A model generated the notes under the pieces. It was not told the DNA's origin and ran no database searches. It was given only the letters and a program-made list of their open reading frames with translations. Shown piece by piece: positions 47,185-58,962 of a stretch of DNA of 64,000 bases (its first letter is position 1; each line of letters starts with the position of its first letter). This DNA is from Henckelia pumila. Taxonomy: Eukaryota > Streptophyta > Magnoliopsida > Lamiales > Gesneriaceae. The stretch spans positions 29,991,374 to 30,055,373 of the forward strand of contig NC_133121.1 of NCBI RefSeq assembly GCF_033568475.1, written 5' to 3'. Position numbers and translations under genes: made by a program.

Positions 47185-47798
47185 TGAACCTGAAATTAAG
47201 AAAATAATGTTAGAGGGGGCCGGGAGGATATCCCGGCGTAACCCCTCCGAAGCTCAAGTTAGAGACGTGAACGAATAAGAGAAAGATGAGATTTGGCATC
47301 CCTCAAAATGAAAGTGAATTAATTGAAAATGAAGAGAGAAAACCTGCATTTATAGGAGGAAAAGTAGGGGACCACAAATACTTTGTAGGGGACCACGAGT
47401 GTGTAGTTCATGCGCCTCTCCTTTAGAGCTCGCCCTCCAAAGACAACCCAAGACACAAAACTATTCTTACCACCCTAGGGCTCCACCCTAGGGGTCGCCC
47501 ACCTTAGGGGTTGCCCACCCTAGGCGAGCCTCTCCTCCACTTCCTTCTTCTACACTCTTCACATATAATTTCACATCTCCATTCTAAATTTTCATAAGCT
47601 TTTGACTCACCTTAGAGACCCCATGACTAGGGTTCAACTTGATGGGGCTCTCCCTCATCCTTGGGAGCTAACATACACTTTCTTCAACACTTATCTCATG
47701 GGCCAACCCTACCCCTTAGAATGAGACTCGAACCTTAGTCTTTGGTTATGAGCCTTTATTGGGCTCAAGCACATGATGGGTCCACTCATGGGGTATCA
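47185..47798 (-). repeat. Probable LTR segment of a Tat/Ogre-like element
   Basis: On the minus strand it starts TGATACCCCATGAGTGG (47798), directly after a purine tract. It contains a TATA-like CCTCCTATAAATGCAGG (47343-47359), then a GC-rich leader with CTAACTTGAGC, CGGAGGGG and CCGGGATATCC-type blocks (about 47214-47265) that I associate with Tat-group LTRs. GC-rich CCCTAGGG and GCTCGCC/GGCGAGC dyads lie just upstream of the TATA (47427-47530). The outer end is uncertain because the solo LTR interrupts it. Confidence 0.5.
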
Positions 47799-47822
47799 CC
47801 AGTTTCCCCTTCCCAAGTCGAG
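47799..47822 (-). promoter_or_regulatory. Candidate polypurine tract of the Tat-like element
   Basis: On the minus strand GGGAAGGGGAAACTGG immediately precedes TGATACCCC at 47798. Its position and composition fit a polypurine tract next to a 3' LTR. Confidence 0.55.
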
Positions 47823-48179
47823 TTGAATCGTAGGTTCAAAACTCTATTGTATGAATTTCATAGTCAGGACCATTATTTCTTGAATTCTCGTTAAGTTAGA
47901 TATTTGGGGCTGGCAATTCAAAAATTCCTCTAACCGACCTGAAAACTTCGCGGTGCGACCAAGTGACGACTTTCACGGGATTAGTTGATTGGGTTGAGGG
48001 ATTGGGCCAAAATTTTGAGATAATATAAAGGTGAATTGTAGTTTGGTAGAACCTTTCACGCATCCCTAGGCCCATCTCTCACCATCAATTTTTGAATTTT
48101 GGATGATTGGATCCCACCCATCCTTCTTCTATAAATACTCAACCTTCTCCTTCATTTTCATTTTCCTTCGTCTATTTTC
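47823..48179. other. Non-coding part of the Tat-like 3' region
   Basis: Mixed-composition sequence between the purine tract and the C-rich repeats. No gene recognised. A TATA-like GATAATATAAAGG at 48017-48029 could serve the plus-strand gene starting at 48818. Confidence 0.4.
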
Positions 48180-48610
48180 ACCCCAAGCTCGCCCCCTTAC
48201 CTTCTCCCCTTCAACATCCCTCGCCCCCTCACGCTCGCCCCACAGCCCCACCCCCTTCGCCCTTCAACTTCTATGCCTCTCGCCCCCTCTCCCCTTCACC
48301 ACTTGCCCCTTGCCCTTCAGCCCTTGCCCCTACCCTCGCCCTTCAGCCCTACAGCCCTCGCCCCTCACCTCCATTCTTGCCCCCGCCCCTTCACCACTTG
48401 CCCCTCGCCCTTCAGCCCTACAGCCCTCGCCCCTCACCTCCATTCTGGCCCCTCGCCCCATCGCCCCATCGGCCCTCGCCCCTCACCTCCATTCTCGCCC
48501 CTCGCCCCACACAACCCCTAGCCCCTCGCCCCTACACCACTCACCCTCGCCCCTCACCTACATCCTCGCCCCACACAGCCCCTAGACTCACCGCTTTGTA
48601 TCCCTCGCCC
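48180..48610. repeat. C-rich tandem repeat (minisatellite-like)
   Basis: Imperfect repeats of CCCTCGCCCCTCACCTCCAT and CTTCAGCCCTACAG-type blocks recur at variable spacing. The plus strand is almost purely pyrimidine with very few G. Proline/serine-rich frames open in all three plus frames here, which shows they reflect composition, not coding. Confidence 0.85.
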
Positions 48611-48817
48611 AATAGCCCTACACTTGTTCGACGAATTGCTCGGCTCAAACTGTTCGTGTTGGATAGTTCTCGCCTCAACTCACTCTATTTCTTCACTCGT
48701 TCCTTAACTTTCTATTTCCTTCAAATTTTCATTTCATTTTGTAAGTATTTCTCTTCCACTTTGAAATTTGATTTTACTTGTGTTCCCTATATTCCCCTTG
48801 AAAATCATCTTGAGCTG

Positions 48818-49371
48818 ATGTCTTCCTCCGAATCTTCCAATCCTTCACATGATTCCGATGAATCTAGTGATTCTGAGGAGAGTAGTGAGACCAAGGAAAG
48901 TAGTGAGTCATGTGAGCCCGAGAAAGTTGAGGAAATCGTAAGTCATAGTCGTCATGGGAAAGAAATTCATCATGTCCAACGAAAAATGAACATTGCCAAT
49001 GCCGACACCCTTTGGTTTGGGCACTTGACCTCCACCCTCAAGTGTAGTTCCAAACCCATCCATAGGGCCTTAGGACACATTCCTGCCTCCCACCAGATCA
49101 TAATCACATCCTCAGAAGATTGCCCTTACCTAGCTCCGCTCAGGTATTATACATTCTTCCAGCAGCAGCAAGAGGCGGGTCTTAGGTTTCCTGTGCCAGA
49201 TTTCTTCAAGGATCTCAGTAGTTACTATCAAGTGCACCTCGGCCAGTTGTCACCCAATGCATTCCGCACCATTTGTAGCTTTTCAGTGTTATTCCACTCT
49301 TTGGGTCTAACGATGAATTGCACCACTTTTTCCTACTTCTTGGTCTTGGGTCAATCGAAAGAGGGGTCCAT
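48818..49371 (+). pseudogene. Gypsy-type transposon-domain gene (plus strand), first part
   Basis: The ATG at 48818 opens an acidic Ser/Glu tract (MSSSESSNPSHDSDESSDSE...), then PASHQIIITSSED and the block RFPVPDFFKDL, YQVHLGQLSPNAFRTICSF, LFHSLGL. This resembles the Pfam 'putative gypsy type transposon' domain found in plant elements. The frame is cut at the TCCAT target site by the Athila element at 49372 and resumes at 63455. If the flanking Tat-like element is on the minus strand, this gene is antisense to it, a situation described for some Tat-lineage elements. Function unknown. Confidence 0.65.
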
Positions 49372-49568
49372 TGATAGGAGTCGTTTTTCTTTGTTTTATT
49401 GTTTGTTTTATTAGTGTTTTGCATTCGTTCTTAGTGGTCTTGTTAGTGTTTTTCTAATTTTGTTTGCTTTTAGTGTAATGTTGTGTGTTTTGTCTACTCC
49501 TATTGATTTATGGTTAAATTGGCAGGAAAAATAGAAGAAAAAAATAATTCCAGGCTTCATCAGGGGGT

Positions 49569-49750
49569 GCGCTCGGTCTGCTGAAAAGAGCAGACCGAGC
49601 GCTGGCATTATTTTTCCAGGCAAAATGTTGAAGAGTTAGGGGCGCTCGGTCGGTGAAATTGTGCAGACCGAGCGCTCGCTAAAAAAAATCGGGCAGAATG
49701 TTGAAGAGTTTAGGGCGCTCGGTCATTGAATTTTTGCAGACCGAGCGCCC
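49569..49750. repeat. Hairpin triplet in the Athila 5' LTR, 73-bp period
   Basis: 49569-49602: perfect 14-bp stem GCGCTCGGTCTGCT, 6-nt loop. 49642-49675: 10-bp stem GCGCTCGGTC, 14-nt loop. 49713-49750: 12-bp stem GGGCGCTCGGTC, 14-nt loop. GCGCTCGGTC begins at 49569, 49642 and 49715, exactly 73 bp apart. The stems are conserved while loops and spacers vary. Confidence 0.95.
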
Positions 49751-49805
49751 GCGCGTATTTTTGGAAAAACTTTGTTTTGGGTGTTTTAAAAGGAAATGAC
49801 TCTGA

Positions 49806-49825
49806 AAGCGATATATATAGCATCT
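49806..49825 (+). promoter_or_regulatory. TATA-like box of the Athila 5' LTR
   Basis: GCGATATATATAGCATC lies ~60 bp after the last hairpin. It is the best candidate core promoter of the element; the transcription start was not mapped. Confidence 0.55.
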
Positions 49826-50772
49826 TTTAAGACGTTTTGAGGGTTGGAAAAACACAGAAAAGAACGGCGGAGGCGGCTCGAAGATCGAAGTTTCTTCTTC
49901 TCGTTGGGAGTTCTTCTTCTTCTTCACGATTTCTGAATTTTATGTTGAAAACTTTATTAGTTTGAATTTTATTATGAGTTGTAGTAGCTAAACTTTATTT
50001 TGTTGGAATTTAGGGGATCCTAACCCCGTAACATGTTTTTGTGATTGAATTGTTGGACAAATTGACTGAGTTTTTATGCGAGTATTTGATTTTATCATGT
50101 TTTATTATTCTATGTTGAGGAGTAGCTAACTTCAATATAGATTCGTAAGTTGTGAATTGCTGTCGAAAGATAGATTCATGATTAGGACGAGTGATAAAAT
50201 CCATGGACTTAAAATATGCATAGAGATATGATATTTAGTACATGTTGATAACCATAGACCACCAGGTTGAAAGTTGTAGGAATTCAATGAACGCAAAGCA
50301 ATTAGTAATGATAAATAATCAAAGAGATTTAATTGTTTCATTAACTTGAATTAGATTGGCATAAACTCGAGAGAGAGTGTCGATATTTTAGGAATTTTTG
50401 TCAAATCTATGAGTGTGAAAGTAATTTCAATTGTCTAGATTCAATTAGGGGGAAGGTGAACCGAGATTCCAACAAAACTTCTTCATATTATTTTTTTTGT
50501 GCTAAACATTGCTGTGGGTTATTTTATTTTCATTCGAGTAATCTTAAATCAAATTCTTTTCTTTATAATTTTATAATAATCAAAAATCAAATTTTTGTTA
50601 CTTTGGAGTATAGAAATTAAATAATTTAATTATTGTGACGTAGTCCCTGAGAACGATACTCGTACTCAGTACACTTTTCTATAACTTGAGTCGTGCACTT
50701 GCGATAATTTTGAGCAGAAAAGAGATATTATTACATTGAATTTAAGTGTTGGTATTTGTTCGATCAAGTTTT

Positions 50773-50790
50773 TGGCGTCGTTACCGGGGA
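50773..50790 (+). promoter_or_regulatory. Athila primer binding site
   Basis: TGGCGTCGTTACCGGGGA lies 6 bases after the LTR. This is the TGGCGCCGTTGCCGGGGA-type PBS of Athila/Tat elements with two differences; the primer is usually given as tRNA-Asp or a related tRNA. Confidence 0.8.
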
Positions 50791-51582
50791 CTATTGATTA
50801 CTTTGATTTTTCTTATTTTATTTTCTCTACTTCAATTTTAATCACTATTTTCATCTGTGAACTGCAGGATTCTCTTGCAGTGCATGCAACATTCACCTGA
50901 AAGAGAACTCTTGCCTTTTGATCCAAAAATTGAAAGAACTTTTCGCAGAAGAAGAAGGCAACAAAGAGAAGCTATGGCAGAACAAAAACGACTACGTGGA
51001 GATGGAGAAGCAGAGAATATTGCACCACTTATCTATAGATCCATGATGGACAGTGCTTTGCCATCCATCGAAAATGCCAGACCAAGCATCATCAGGCCAA
51101 CCATAGCAGCAAATCAGTTTGAAATAAAGCCTGCCATCATTCAAATGATGCAAAACATAGTCCAGTTTGGTGGGATGACAATCGATGACCCATATGCTCA
51201 CCTGACGAATTTTATTGAAATCTGTGACACTTTTAAGATGCAGGAAGTTTCTGATGACGCTATTCGTTTGCATTTATTCCTTTTTTCTTTAAGAGATAAA
51301 TCTAAAGCATGGCTAACAAATCTACCTGCAGGTTCCATCACTACTTGGAATGATCTAGCAAAGTCCTTCCTGACTAAATACTTTCCAACGTCCAAATCAA
51401 TGAAACTCGGAGCTGACATCACAACATTTACTCAAGGTGAACAGAAAACACTCTATGAAGAAGGGGAGCGTTACAAAGATCTACTGTGGAGATGCCCACA
51501 TCACCAACTACCAGACGGTCTTGTGGTACAAACTTTTTATTATGGTCTTCCTCACTCAAATCATACCATGTTAGATGCAGCT

Positions 51583-54178
51583 TGTAAGGCCCGAAAATAT
51601 TAAATTATTAATTATGAGATTTGAGAATTAAATTTCATATTATGGGCTAATATTGATTTGAGAAGTTATGGACATGATAAATTTAATTTCTGAATCAAAA
51701 ATATTTAATTTGAGAATGTACGGATTTTGAGAATTAAATTTCGAGAATTCTTAAATTAAAAGAATAAATATTTGATTTGAATATTTATGGAATTTGAGAT
51801 TAAATTTCATATTTCGGAAATTAAAGAAGATGTATTTTGAAGATGAAACCCGACCAGGGGTTGATTTGAAAATATCAAAGATTTGAGGGCTAAAGTGCAA
51901 AAGGCCGGGATTATTGATTTAATCCGAATTTATTTAATTTTAATCTGAGTATATTTAATTTGAGAATATTTAGAGTTTCGATTTTAATTCTAATATTCTT
52001 AAATTATTTTGGATTGAAATTGAATTAAAACGAAGGCCGAGGACTGAATTGCAATTACTGAAGACTTGAGGGACTAAATTGCAATTTATGCAATACATAT
52101 CTGATTTTAATTATATGAATCAGCTTGCAACGTGTAATTTCAAATTTCATTCAGAAAGTGAAGAACAGAGGAAGCCGAACCCTCTTATTCCTTTTTCGGT
52201 TTGATTTTCAAATCGTCGTAACTTTTGATCCGCTCGTCCGATTTCGATTCCGAAAGATGTTCTGGAATCCTTGTGACGAAGCCTTCGATTTGATGTAAGT
52301 ATTTTGTTCTCTCGGCATGTTTTGAAGAAAGGAATTTGGCAGAGAACAGTACCTTGATATAGTTTCATGTTCTTGATCGTATATGTGTTTCGTTGTCGAG
52401 ACCGGAATGATGAGTTATTGTTATATGAACTTCTGAGTATTTCAACATGTTTTGACTTGTTAATATGTGATTATAGCTGATGATATGATGAATTGAACGA
52501 TGAATTCAGCTGATATAAGTGATACGAATGATTGAGTTGATTAGAAATGAATTCGATACTGAGTCGGTTCCCGATTTTTAATCGCTACGCCACCGGTTGA
52601 TGTTTTGACATCGTTTTGATAGCCTATAACTGAGTTGAGATAGTTTTTTAGATGTTATGAATGTTATGGCATTTGTATTTCTCGATTTCAGTTGAGTTTC
52701 GAAGGCTAACGATTCAAGACTCCGAGTTATATCGAATTAGAAGGAGTTGAAGTTTGAAATGATGTTGATTGAATCTATATTGATGATTTTGATTCAATTC
52801 TGAAATGATTGAATAGAATGAGGTTTGATGTAAATGTTTGATGATATGTTTCAGAGTTTAATAGGAGACTATTGACTCAAAAACCTCAACTTGAAACCGA
52901 AGAAGAAGTGATCAAGATGGAAGTGAATGTGAGTGAAGATGATTGATGTTTGAATGATCAGATTCTTGTAGGAGTTGTTGTACTTCCTATTCAGATGTGG
53001 AACATCGTCAACTCGAGAATGAAAGGTATAATGACGACATCACGAGTCAGGGACTGTGAAAATAAAGAACGACTATTCTTGAGTTATCCTGAACAAACCA
53101 CATACTTGTTTAAGTATTTGTTCTTGAGGTAGAACTTATGTTATTGTCGATTCATCACAGGTAGTGGATCTTTATTGCTTTTGATATGATTGTATATTGA
53201 ATTGATTCTATGCCAAGGTTGCAGTTAACCTTATTTTCTAGCCCGGAATGGCTACGATAGATGGATATCCATGTCAAGATCGGATACGAATCTTGATGGC
53301 AACGAAGTGATAAGAATCAATTCTTGAGATAAGCGCGCTATATAAATTGAGTTTTGATTTGAAGTTTGAGTCGATATATGCGTTATCTTTACTCTATTCT
53401 TGAGTTGATATGTTTAGAGTTGATATGAATTTATTTAACGCATTTATATGTCGATTATACTGAGAATGATTTCTCACCGGAGTTTATCCGGTTGTTGCTT
53501 TGTTTTGTATGTGTGCATTGCAACAGGTGGGGCAGGAGCTTGGTTGAGAGAACATTGATAGCTCGGGAGAGAGATGTAGCAAGTTTGGACTCGGGTTAAG
53601 TTGAAGAATGGTAGCAAATAGCATTGAACTTGACATTGAAATCTTGTTTAGAAGCTCACTATTGAGAGTTAGTGTAGCTTGTTGATTTATGTCTTTTATG
53701 CTATTCATTGGATGTATTAAATTGTATGAGTTGATAATAGGAACTTGGTATATGAATGTATGCATGTTTTCAGATATTATAACATCCTTAGAATTGATTT
53801 GGATGATAATATATACATTGTACTAAAGTTTTGACAGCAAAAGATCAGCAGCAGAATTCGAGCAAAAGTTGGCTAGCTCGATCGGGTGAATGTTACCGAT
53901 CGAGCGAGGCCTGTTTTTCATGGGCAGAGAATTCGATTTTATTGCTCGCTCGATCGGTAGCTTTTGCCCGATCGAGCGAGACCAAATTTTGTTCAGACCC
54001 GAGAATTTGATATTTTGCTCGCTCGATCGGCTGATTTTTCCCGATCGAGCGAGGCTCTGGAATTTTAAAAAAAAAAAATTTTCTTGCTCTTGATTTATTA
54101 TTCTTTTAATTGTTTGATTAATTGTTTAATTAATCATTAGTTGTCCTAAGACGAGATTAGCAACCCGAGGTCCCCACA
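51583..54178 (+). mobile_element. Solo long LTR (family A, copy 2), 2596 bp
   Basis: Runs TGTAAGGCCC...GTCCCCACA, with target duplication CAGCT at 51578-51582 and 54179-54183. It is the same family as 11601-30893. No coding content: short frames such as 52950-53132 have no features. Three hairpins lie near its 3' end (53876-54053). Confidence 0.95.
53876..54053. repeat. Hairpin triplet in solo LTR A, 72-73-bp period
   Basis: 53876-53905: 10-bp stem GCTCGATCGG, 10-nt loop. 53945-53980: 13-bp stem CTCGCTCGATCGG, 10-nt loop. 54018-54053: 13-bp stem, 10-nt loop. GCTCGATCGG begins at 53876, 53948 and 54021. The stem sequence differs from that of the Athila hairpins but the architecture and spacing are the same. 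Confidence 0.95.
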
Positions 54179-55044
54179 CAGCTGCAGGTGGAAATTTGTT
54201 ACGAAAATCACCAGAGGACGGATATGAGTTAATTGAGGAGATGGCATCCAGTAGCTATCATCGTCAATCAGAGAGGAATGCAGTCAGAAAACCCGCAGGA
54301 ATGCATCAAGTTGATGCATTCACTTCAGTAGCCGCTCAACTAGAGGTCATGAATAAGAGGATAGAAGAGCTAACTCTAGGGCAGTCTGCAATGCGTATTC
54401 AAGAGGTGTGGTGTGAGAAATGTGGTGCTGAACACTTCACGAAAGATTGTCAAACTGGCAATCCATTATATCAGCCAGATGGAGGAATGGTAAACCATGT
54501 AGAAAATCAGAATCACCCCAGGAATGATCCATTCTCAAACATTTATAATCCAGGGTGGAGACAACATCCAAATTTTTTGTGGGGAGGGCAGAATAATAGG
54601 CCATATGGGAATCAGAATTACGGAAAACAACCTCAAGAGGAGAAGTCAAGCATGGAACAGATGATGTAGAAGTTCATATCATCCACTGAGACCAGAATGC
54701 AGAATCAGGATGCATCGATTAAGAACTTGGAAAATCATATTGGGCAGTTAGCCAAAGCAATGTCCAGCAGAGAGCTAGGTACTTTACCAAGTGACACAAA
54801 AAAGAATCCAAAGGAGTAGGTCAAGGCTGTTGAATTAAGAAGTGGGAAGAAACTCGAAGGTGAGAGACAAAGAGAGAAAGAGTCAGAACCGTCTACACTA
54901 GGGACAACTGCAGGTAAGTCCTCTAATTCTACACAACCACCCACATCACAGTCAAATATTGTTATTCCTCCACCTTTTCCTGCAGCTCTCAAGAAGGCCA
55001 AACTAGATTCTCAGTTTGCCAAATTCCTAGAAGTATTCAAGAAG

Positions 55045-58000
55045 TTGAATATAAATATCACCTTCGCTGATGCACTGACGCAAATGCCTAGTTACGCTAA
55101 ATTTTTGAAGGAGATTCTCTCCAGCAAGAGAAAATTGGAGGAGCATGCAATGATTAGCCTAACAGAAAATTGTTCGGCGCTAGTTCAGAACAAGATTCCA
55201 CCAAAGCAAAAGGATCCAGGGAGTTTTTCTATTCCTTGTGTTATTAATGATGTGCAATTTCAAAAAGCTTTGTGTGACTTAGGTGCGAGTATAAACTTAA
55301 TGCCATATTCTGTTTTCAAGAAACTGAACTTGGGAGAGCCGAAATCCACCCGGATGTCGTTACAACTGGCGGACAGATCTATCAAATATTCCAGGGGAAT
55401 AATAGAGGATGTGCAGGTGAAAGTCGATAAGTTCATCTTTCCGGTGGATTTTGTGGTGCTTGATATGAAAGAGGACTTGGACATGCCACTTATATTGGGA
55501 AGACCTTTCCTGGCAACAGGGAAAGCATTAATCGATGTCCAAAAGGGAGAGCTACATCTGAGAGTGGGAGAGGAGAAAATTTCCTTTGATGTTTTTAATG
55601 CACTGAAATTTTCACAAAATGATGAAGAGTGTTTTCAGATTGATGTTGTGGACTCACTTCTATATGATTATGTGCAGGACACATTTCAGGAACCATTAGA
55701 AGCCGCACTAATATCCCCTCATCGTGATGACATAGTCAATGGGGATAAAGAAGAGATGACAGCTTACTTGAATGATAACCAGTCATGGAGGAAAGGTGGC
55801 AAGCTCAGACTCGAAGATCTTGGTGATCGGAAGGATTTAGTCCTCCAGAAACCAAGTCTTGAAGAACCACCAACTGTGGATTTGAAACCATTACCTACCC
55901 ATATCAAATATGTCTTTTTAGGTGAGAATGAAAATTTACCTGTCATAATTTCTTCTTCTTTGACAGGTGAGATGGAGACCAGCTTGCTAAACGTTCTCAA
56001 AAGTCATAAGAGTGTGTTTGCCTGGAAGGTTGCAGATATCAAAGCTATTAATCCATCTATCTACATGCACAAGATATTAATGGAAGAGAACATCAGCCCC
56101 ATGGTCCAACCACAGAGGAGATTGAATCCAAAGATGCAAGAAGTGGTAAAGGTTGAAACGATAAAACTTCTGGATGCAGGTATCATTTATCCCATTTCTG
56201 ATAGTGCATGGGTAAGTCCGGTGTAATGTGTACCCAAAAAAAGGGGAAATAATTGTCATTAAAAATGAACAGAATGAGTTGATACCTAGGATAGTTACAG
56301 GGTGGCGTGTATGTATAGACTATAGAAAATTGAATGACGCAACCCGTAAAGACCATTTTCCCCTCCCCTTCATTGACCAAATGTTAGAAAGGCTTGCTGG
56401 GTATGAGTTTTATTGCTTTTTAGATGGGTATTCAGGATACAATCAAATTCCGATTGCACCTGAAGATCAGGATAAAACAACTTTCACTTGCCCATATGGT
56501 ACATTTGCCTATAGGCGCATGCCTTTTGGTCTTTGCAATGCTCCTGCGACTTTTCAGAGATGCATGACTGCTATATTTCATGATATGGTCGAAAATTTTC
56601 TAGAAATATTCATGGATGATTTTTCCATTTTTGGCCAGTCTTTTGATGCATGTCTGAATAATCTTAACACTGTTTTGATGAGATATGAGGAAACAAACTT
56701 GGTACTCAACTGGGAAAAGTGTCACTTCATGGTGACCGAAGGTATTGTATTAGGACACCGCATATCGGAGCAGGGAATCGAGGTGGACAGGGCCAAGGTG
56801 CAAGTCATTCAGAATCTACCTCCACCGACGACGATCAAGGGAGTCAGAAGTTTTCTAGGCCATGCCGATTTTTATCGGCGGTTCATTAAATATTTTTCAA
56901 AAATTGCAAAACCTCTGTCTTTATTATTGATGAAAGATACGCCTTTTAATTTTGATTCCACTTGTTTGCAGGCGTTTGAATTTTTGAGAGAAAAATTGGT
57001 GACTGCACCAGTGCTGACTTCACCATATTGGATCTTCCATTTGAGGTAATGTGTGTGACGCCAGCGACACAGCTGTCGGAACTGTACTTGGCCAGAGGAT
57101 AGACATGGTATTTCGTACTATTTATTATGCTAGAAAAACCTTAAATGAGGCTCAATTGAATTATGCTACCACTGAAAAGGAGTTGCTAGCTGTAGTTTTT
57201 GCATTGTACAAGTTTCACTCATACCTTGTACTTTCGAAAATCACTATATACACTGATCATTCTGCAATTAAACACCTTTTGGCTAAGAAAGATGCAAAAC
57301 CTAGGTTGATTAGGTGGATTCTACTCTTACAAGAATTTGACTTAGAGATAAAAGATAAAAAAGGAGTAGAAAATGTTGTTGCTGATCACCTATCTAGACT
57401 AGAATGCATTCCTGATTGTGCAAAGAATGATACTGAAGAAATAGATGATTGGTTTCCTGATGAGAAGTTGTTTGCCATAGAACACTCACCGTGGTATGCT
57501 AATTTTGCAAATTACTTGGTCACGAGCACACTCCCACATAATTTGTCTTTTCATCAAAAGAAAAAGTTTTTATCAGATGTCAAGCATTATTTTTGGGAAG
57601 AACCTTTCTTGTTTAAAATCTGTGCTGACTCTATGATCCAGAGATGTGTGGCAGAAGGAGAAATGACAAGCATCCTCAGTCATTGTCATGATCATGAGGT
57701 AGGTGGCCATGTTGGGCCTATCAAGACGGCAGCTAAGGTACTTGAATGTGGGTTTTATTGGCCCAATCTTTTTAAAGATGCGCGTGCTTATGTTCTTGAG
57801 TATGATAGATGTCAGCGGATAGGTAATATATCAAACCATCATGAAATGCCATTGAATAATATTATTGAGTGTGAGATATTTGATGTGTGGGGAATCGACT
57901 TCATGGAACCATTTCCAAACTCTTTTACAAAAAAATACATTTTGATTGCCGTCGATTATGTTTCTAAATGGGTAGAAGCTGAAGCTTTTGCGACTAATGA

Positions 58001-58775
58001 TGCACAGGTGGTTCTAAAATTTTTGAAGAAAAATATTTTTAACCGCTTTGGTACACCCCGTGCAATTATTACTGATGGTGGCACCCACTTTTGCAATAAA
58101 CTTTTGGAAAAACTTTTGAAAAAATATGGTGTCAAGCATAAAGTTTCTACAACTTATCATCCCCAAACGAGTGGCCAAGTCGAAGTATCCAATCGAGAAA
58201 TTAAGCAAATTTTAGAAAAAAGTGTGAGTACTAATAGAAAAGATTGGGAACTTCGACTTGATGATGCATTATGGGCCTATAGGACTGCTTTCAAAACACC
58301 TATAGGCACTTCCCCTTATAGACTGTTGTTTGAAAAGACATGTCATTTGCCAGTTGAGTTAGAGCATAGAGCATATTGGGCTATCAAAACATTAAATTTT
58401 GAATTTGCTGCTGCAGGTGAGAAAAGATTGCTTGAGCTAAACCAATTGGAGGAATTTCGTGATCAAGCATATGATATGGCGGTGTCATAAAAAGAAAGGA
58501 CCAAGAGAATACATGATCGGCACATTCGTCATAGAGAATTCAAGGAAGGGGAAGCAGTTCTTCTGTTTAACTCTGGGTTGAGGTTCTTTCCTGGAAAATT
58601 GAAGTCTCGGTGGTCCGGCCTGTACAAAATCACTAAGGTGTATCCATCGGGGGCCATTGAAATCAAAGATGCAAGAAACGAGTCTTTCACGGTCAATGCT
58701 CAGAGACTGAAACACTATGTAGGGGGTGATGTCGACTCTACGCAAGTCATCACCACACTGACGGACCAAGACTAG
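55045..58775 (+). pseudogene. Athila pol: protease, RT, RNase H, integrase
   Basis: Protease has LCDLGASINLMPYSVF and LILGRPFLATG (55260-55520). RT has CIDYRKLNDATRKDHFPLPF, FCFLDGYSGYNQI and FMDDFSIFG (to about 57000). RNase H has CDASDTAVG and [11 protein letters not shown]. Integrase has a zinc region with GGHVG but EYDRCQ where CDRCQ is normal, a lost zinc-binding Cys. The core follows: [18 protein letters not shown] and GQVEVSNRE (D, D, E). Breaks: a CAA-to-TAA-type stop at 56224-56226 with an extra A in the following A-run; a one-base loss then two-base gain around 57040-57055; TAA at 58488-58490, after which the frame stays open to TAG 58773-58775. Confidence 0.93.
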
Positions 58776-58962
58776 TTTGGGGAGGAAAACAGTCGAGCTC
58801 TAGACTCTAAATTGAGAACTACTCCCTTACCTTAATTTTATTTTATTTTATTTTGCTTTGAAATTTTTTTTAAATTTTCCATTCTTTTGATTTCTAGTAG
58901 TTTTACTTTTCGTTTTTGTTTTTTTTGAAAAAAAAAACTCACTGTTTTACTCAAACGGGGGT

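Larger units (their letters stand above)
49372..50766 (+). repeat. 5' LTR of the Athila element
   Basis: 1395 bp, TGATAGGAG...TTCGATCA, very similar to 62067-63449. It contains the hairpin triplet 49569-49750 and a TATA-like ATATATATA at 49811-49819. Confidence 0.95.
50884..55040 (+). pseudogene. Athila gag, split by a solo LTR
   Basis: The first ATG is at 50884 (MQHSPEREL). Before the insertion come FGGMTIDDPYAHLTNF, RDKSKAWLTNL and LAKSFLTKYFP, to ...TMLDAA at 51582. After the insert and the CAGCT duplication the frame continues at 54184 with AGGNLLRKSPEDGYELIEEMAS, a WCEKCGAEHFTKDC knuckle and the NIYNPGWRQHPNF motif. There are in-frame stops at 54667-54669 and at about 54817. A Lys/Glu-rich tail continues toward the protease. 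Removing the insert and one target copy restores an open junction, so the insertion was clean. Confidence 0.92.

Noticed and set aside
48103..48585. Long proline/serine-rich open frames in three plus-strand frames
   Set aside because: They arise from the G-poor C-rich tandem repeat; having all frames open at once is a composition effect.
49569..49750. CRISPR-like array (repeats with regular spacing)
   Set aside because: The units are tandem 73-bp repeats inside plant LTRs with internal dyads, only three copies, and no cas genes; the genome is eukaryotic.
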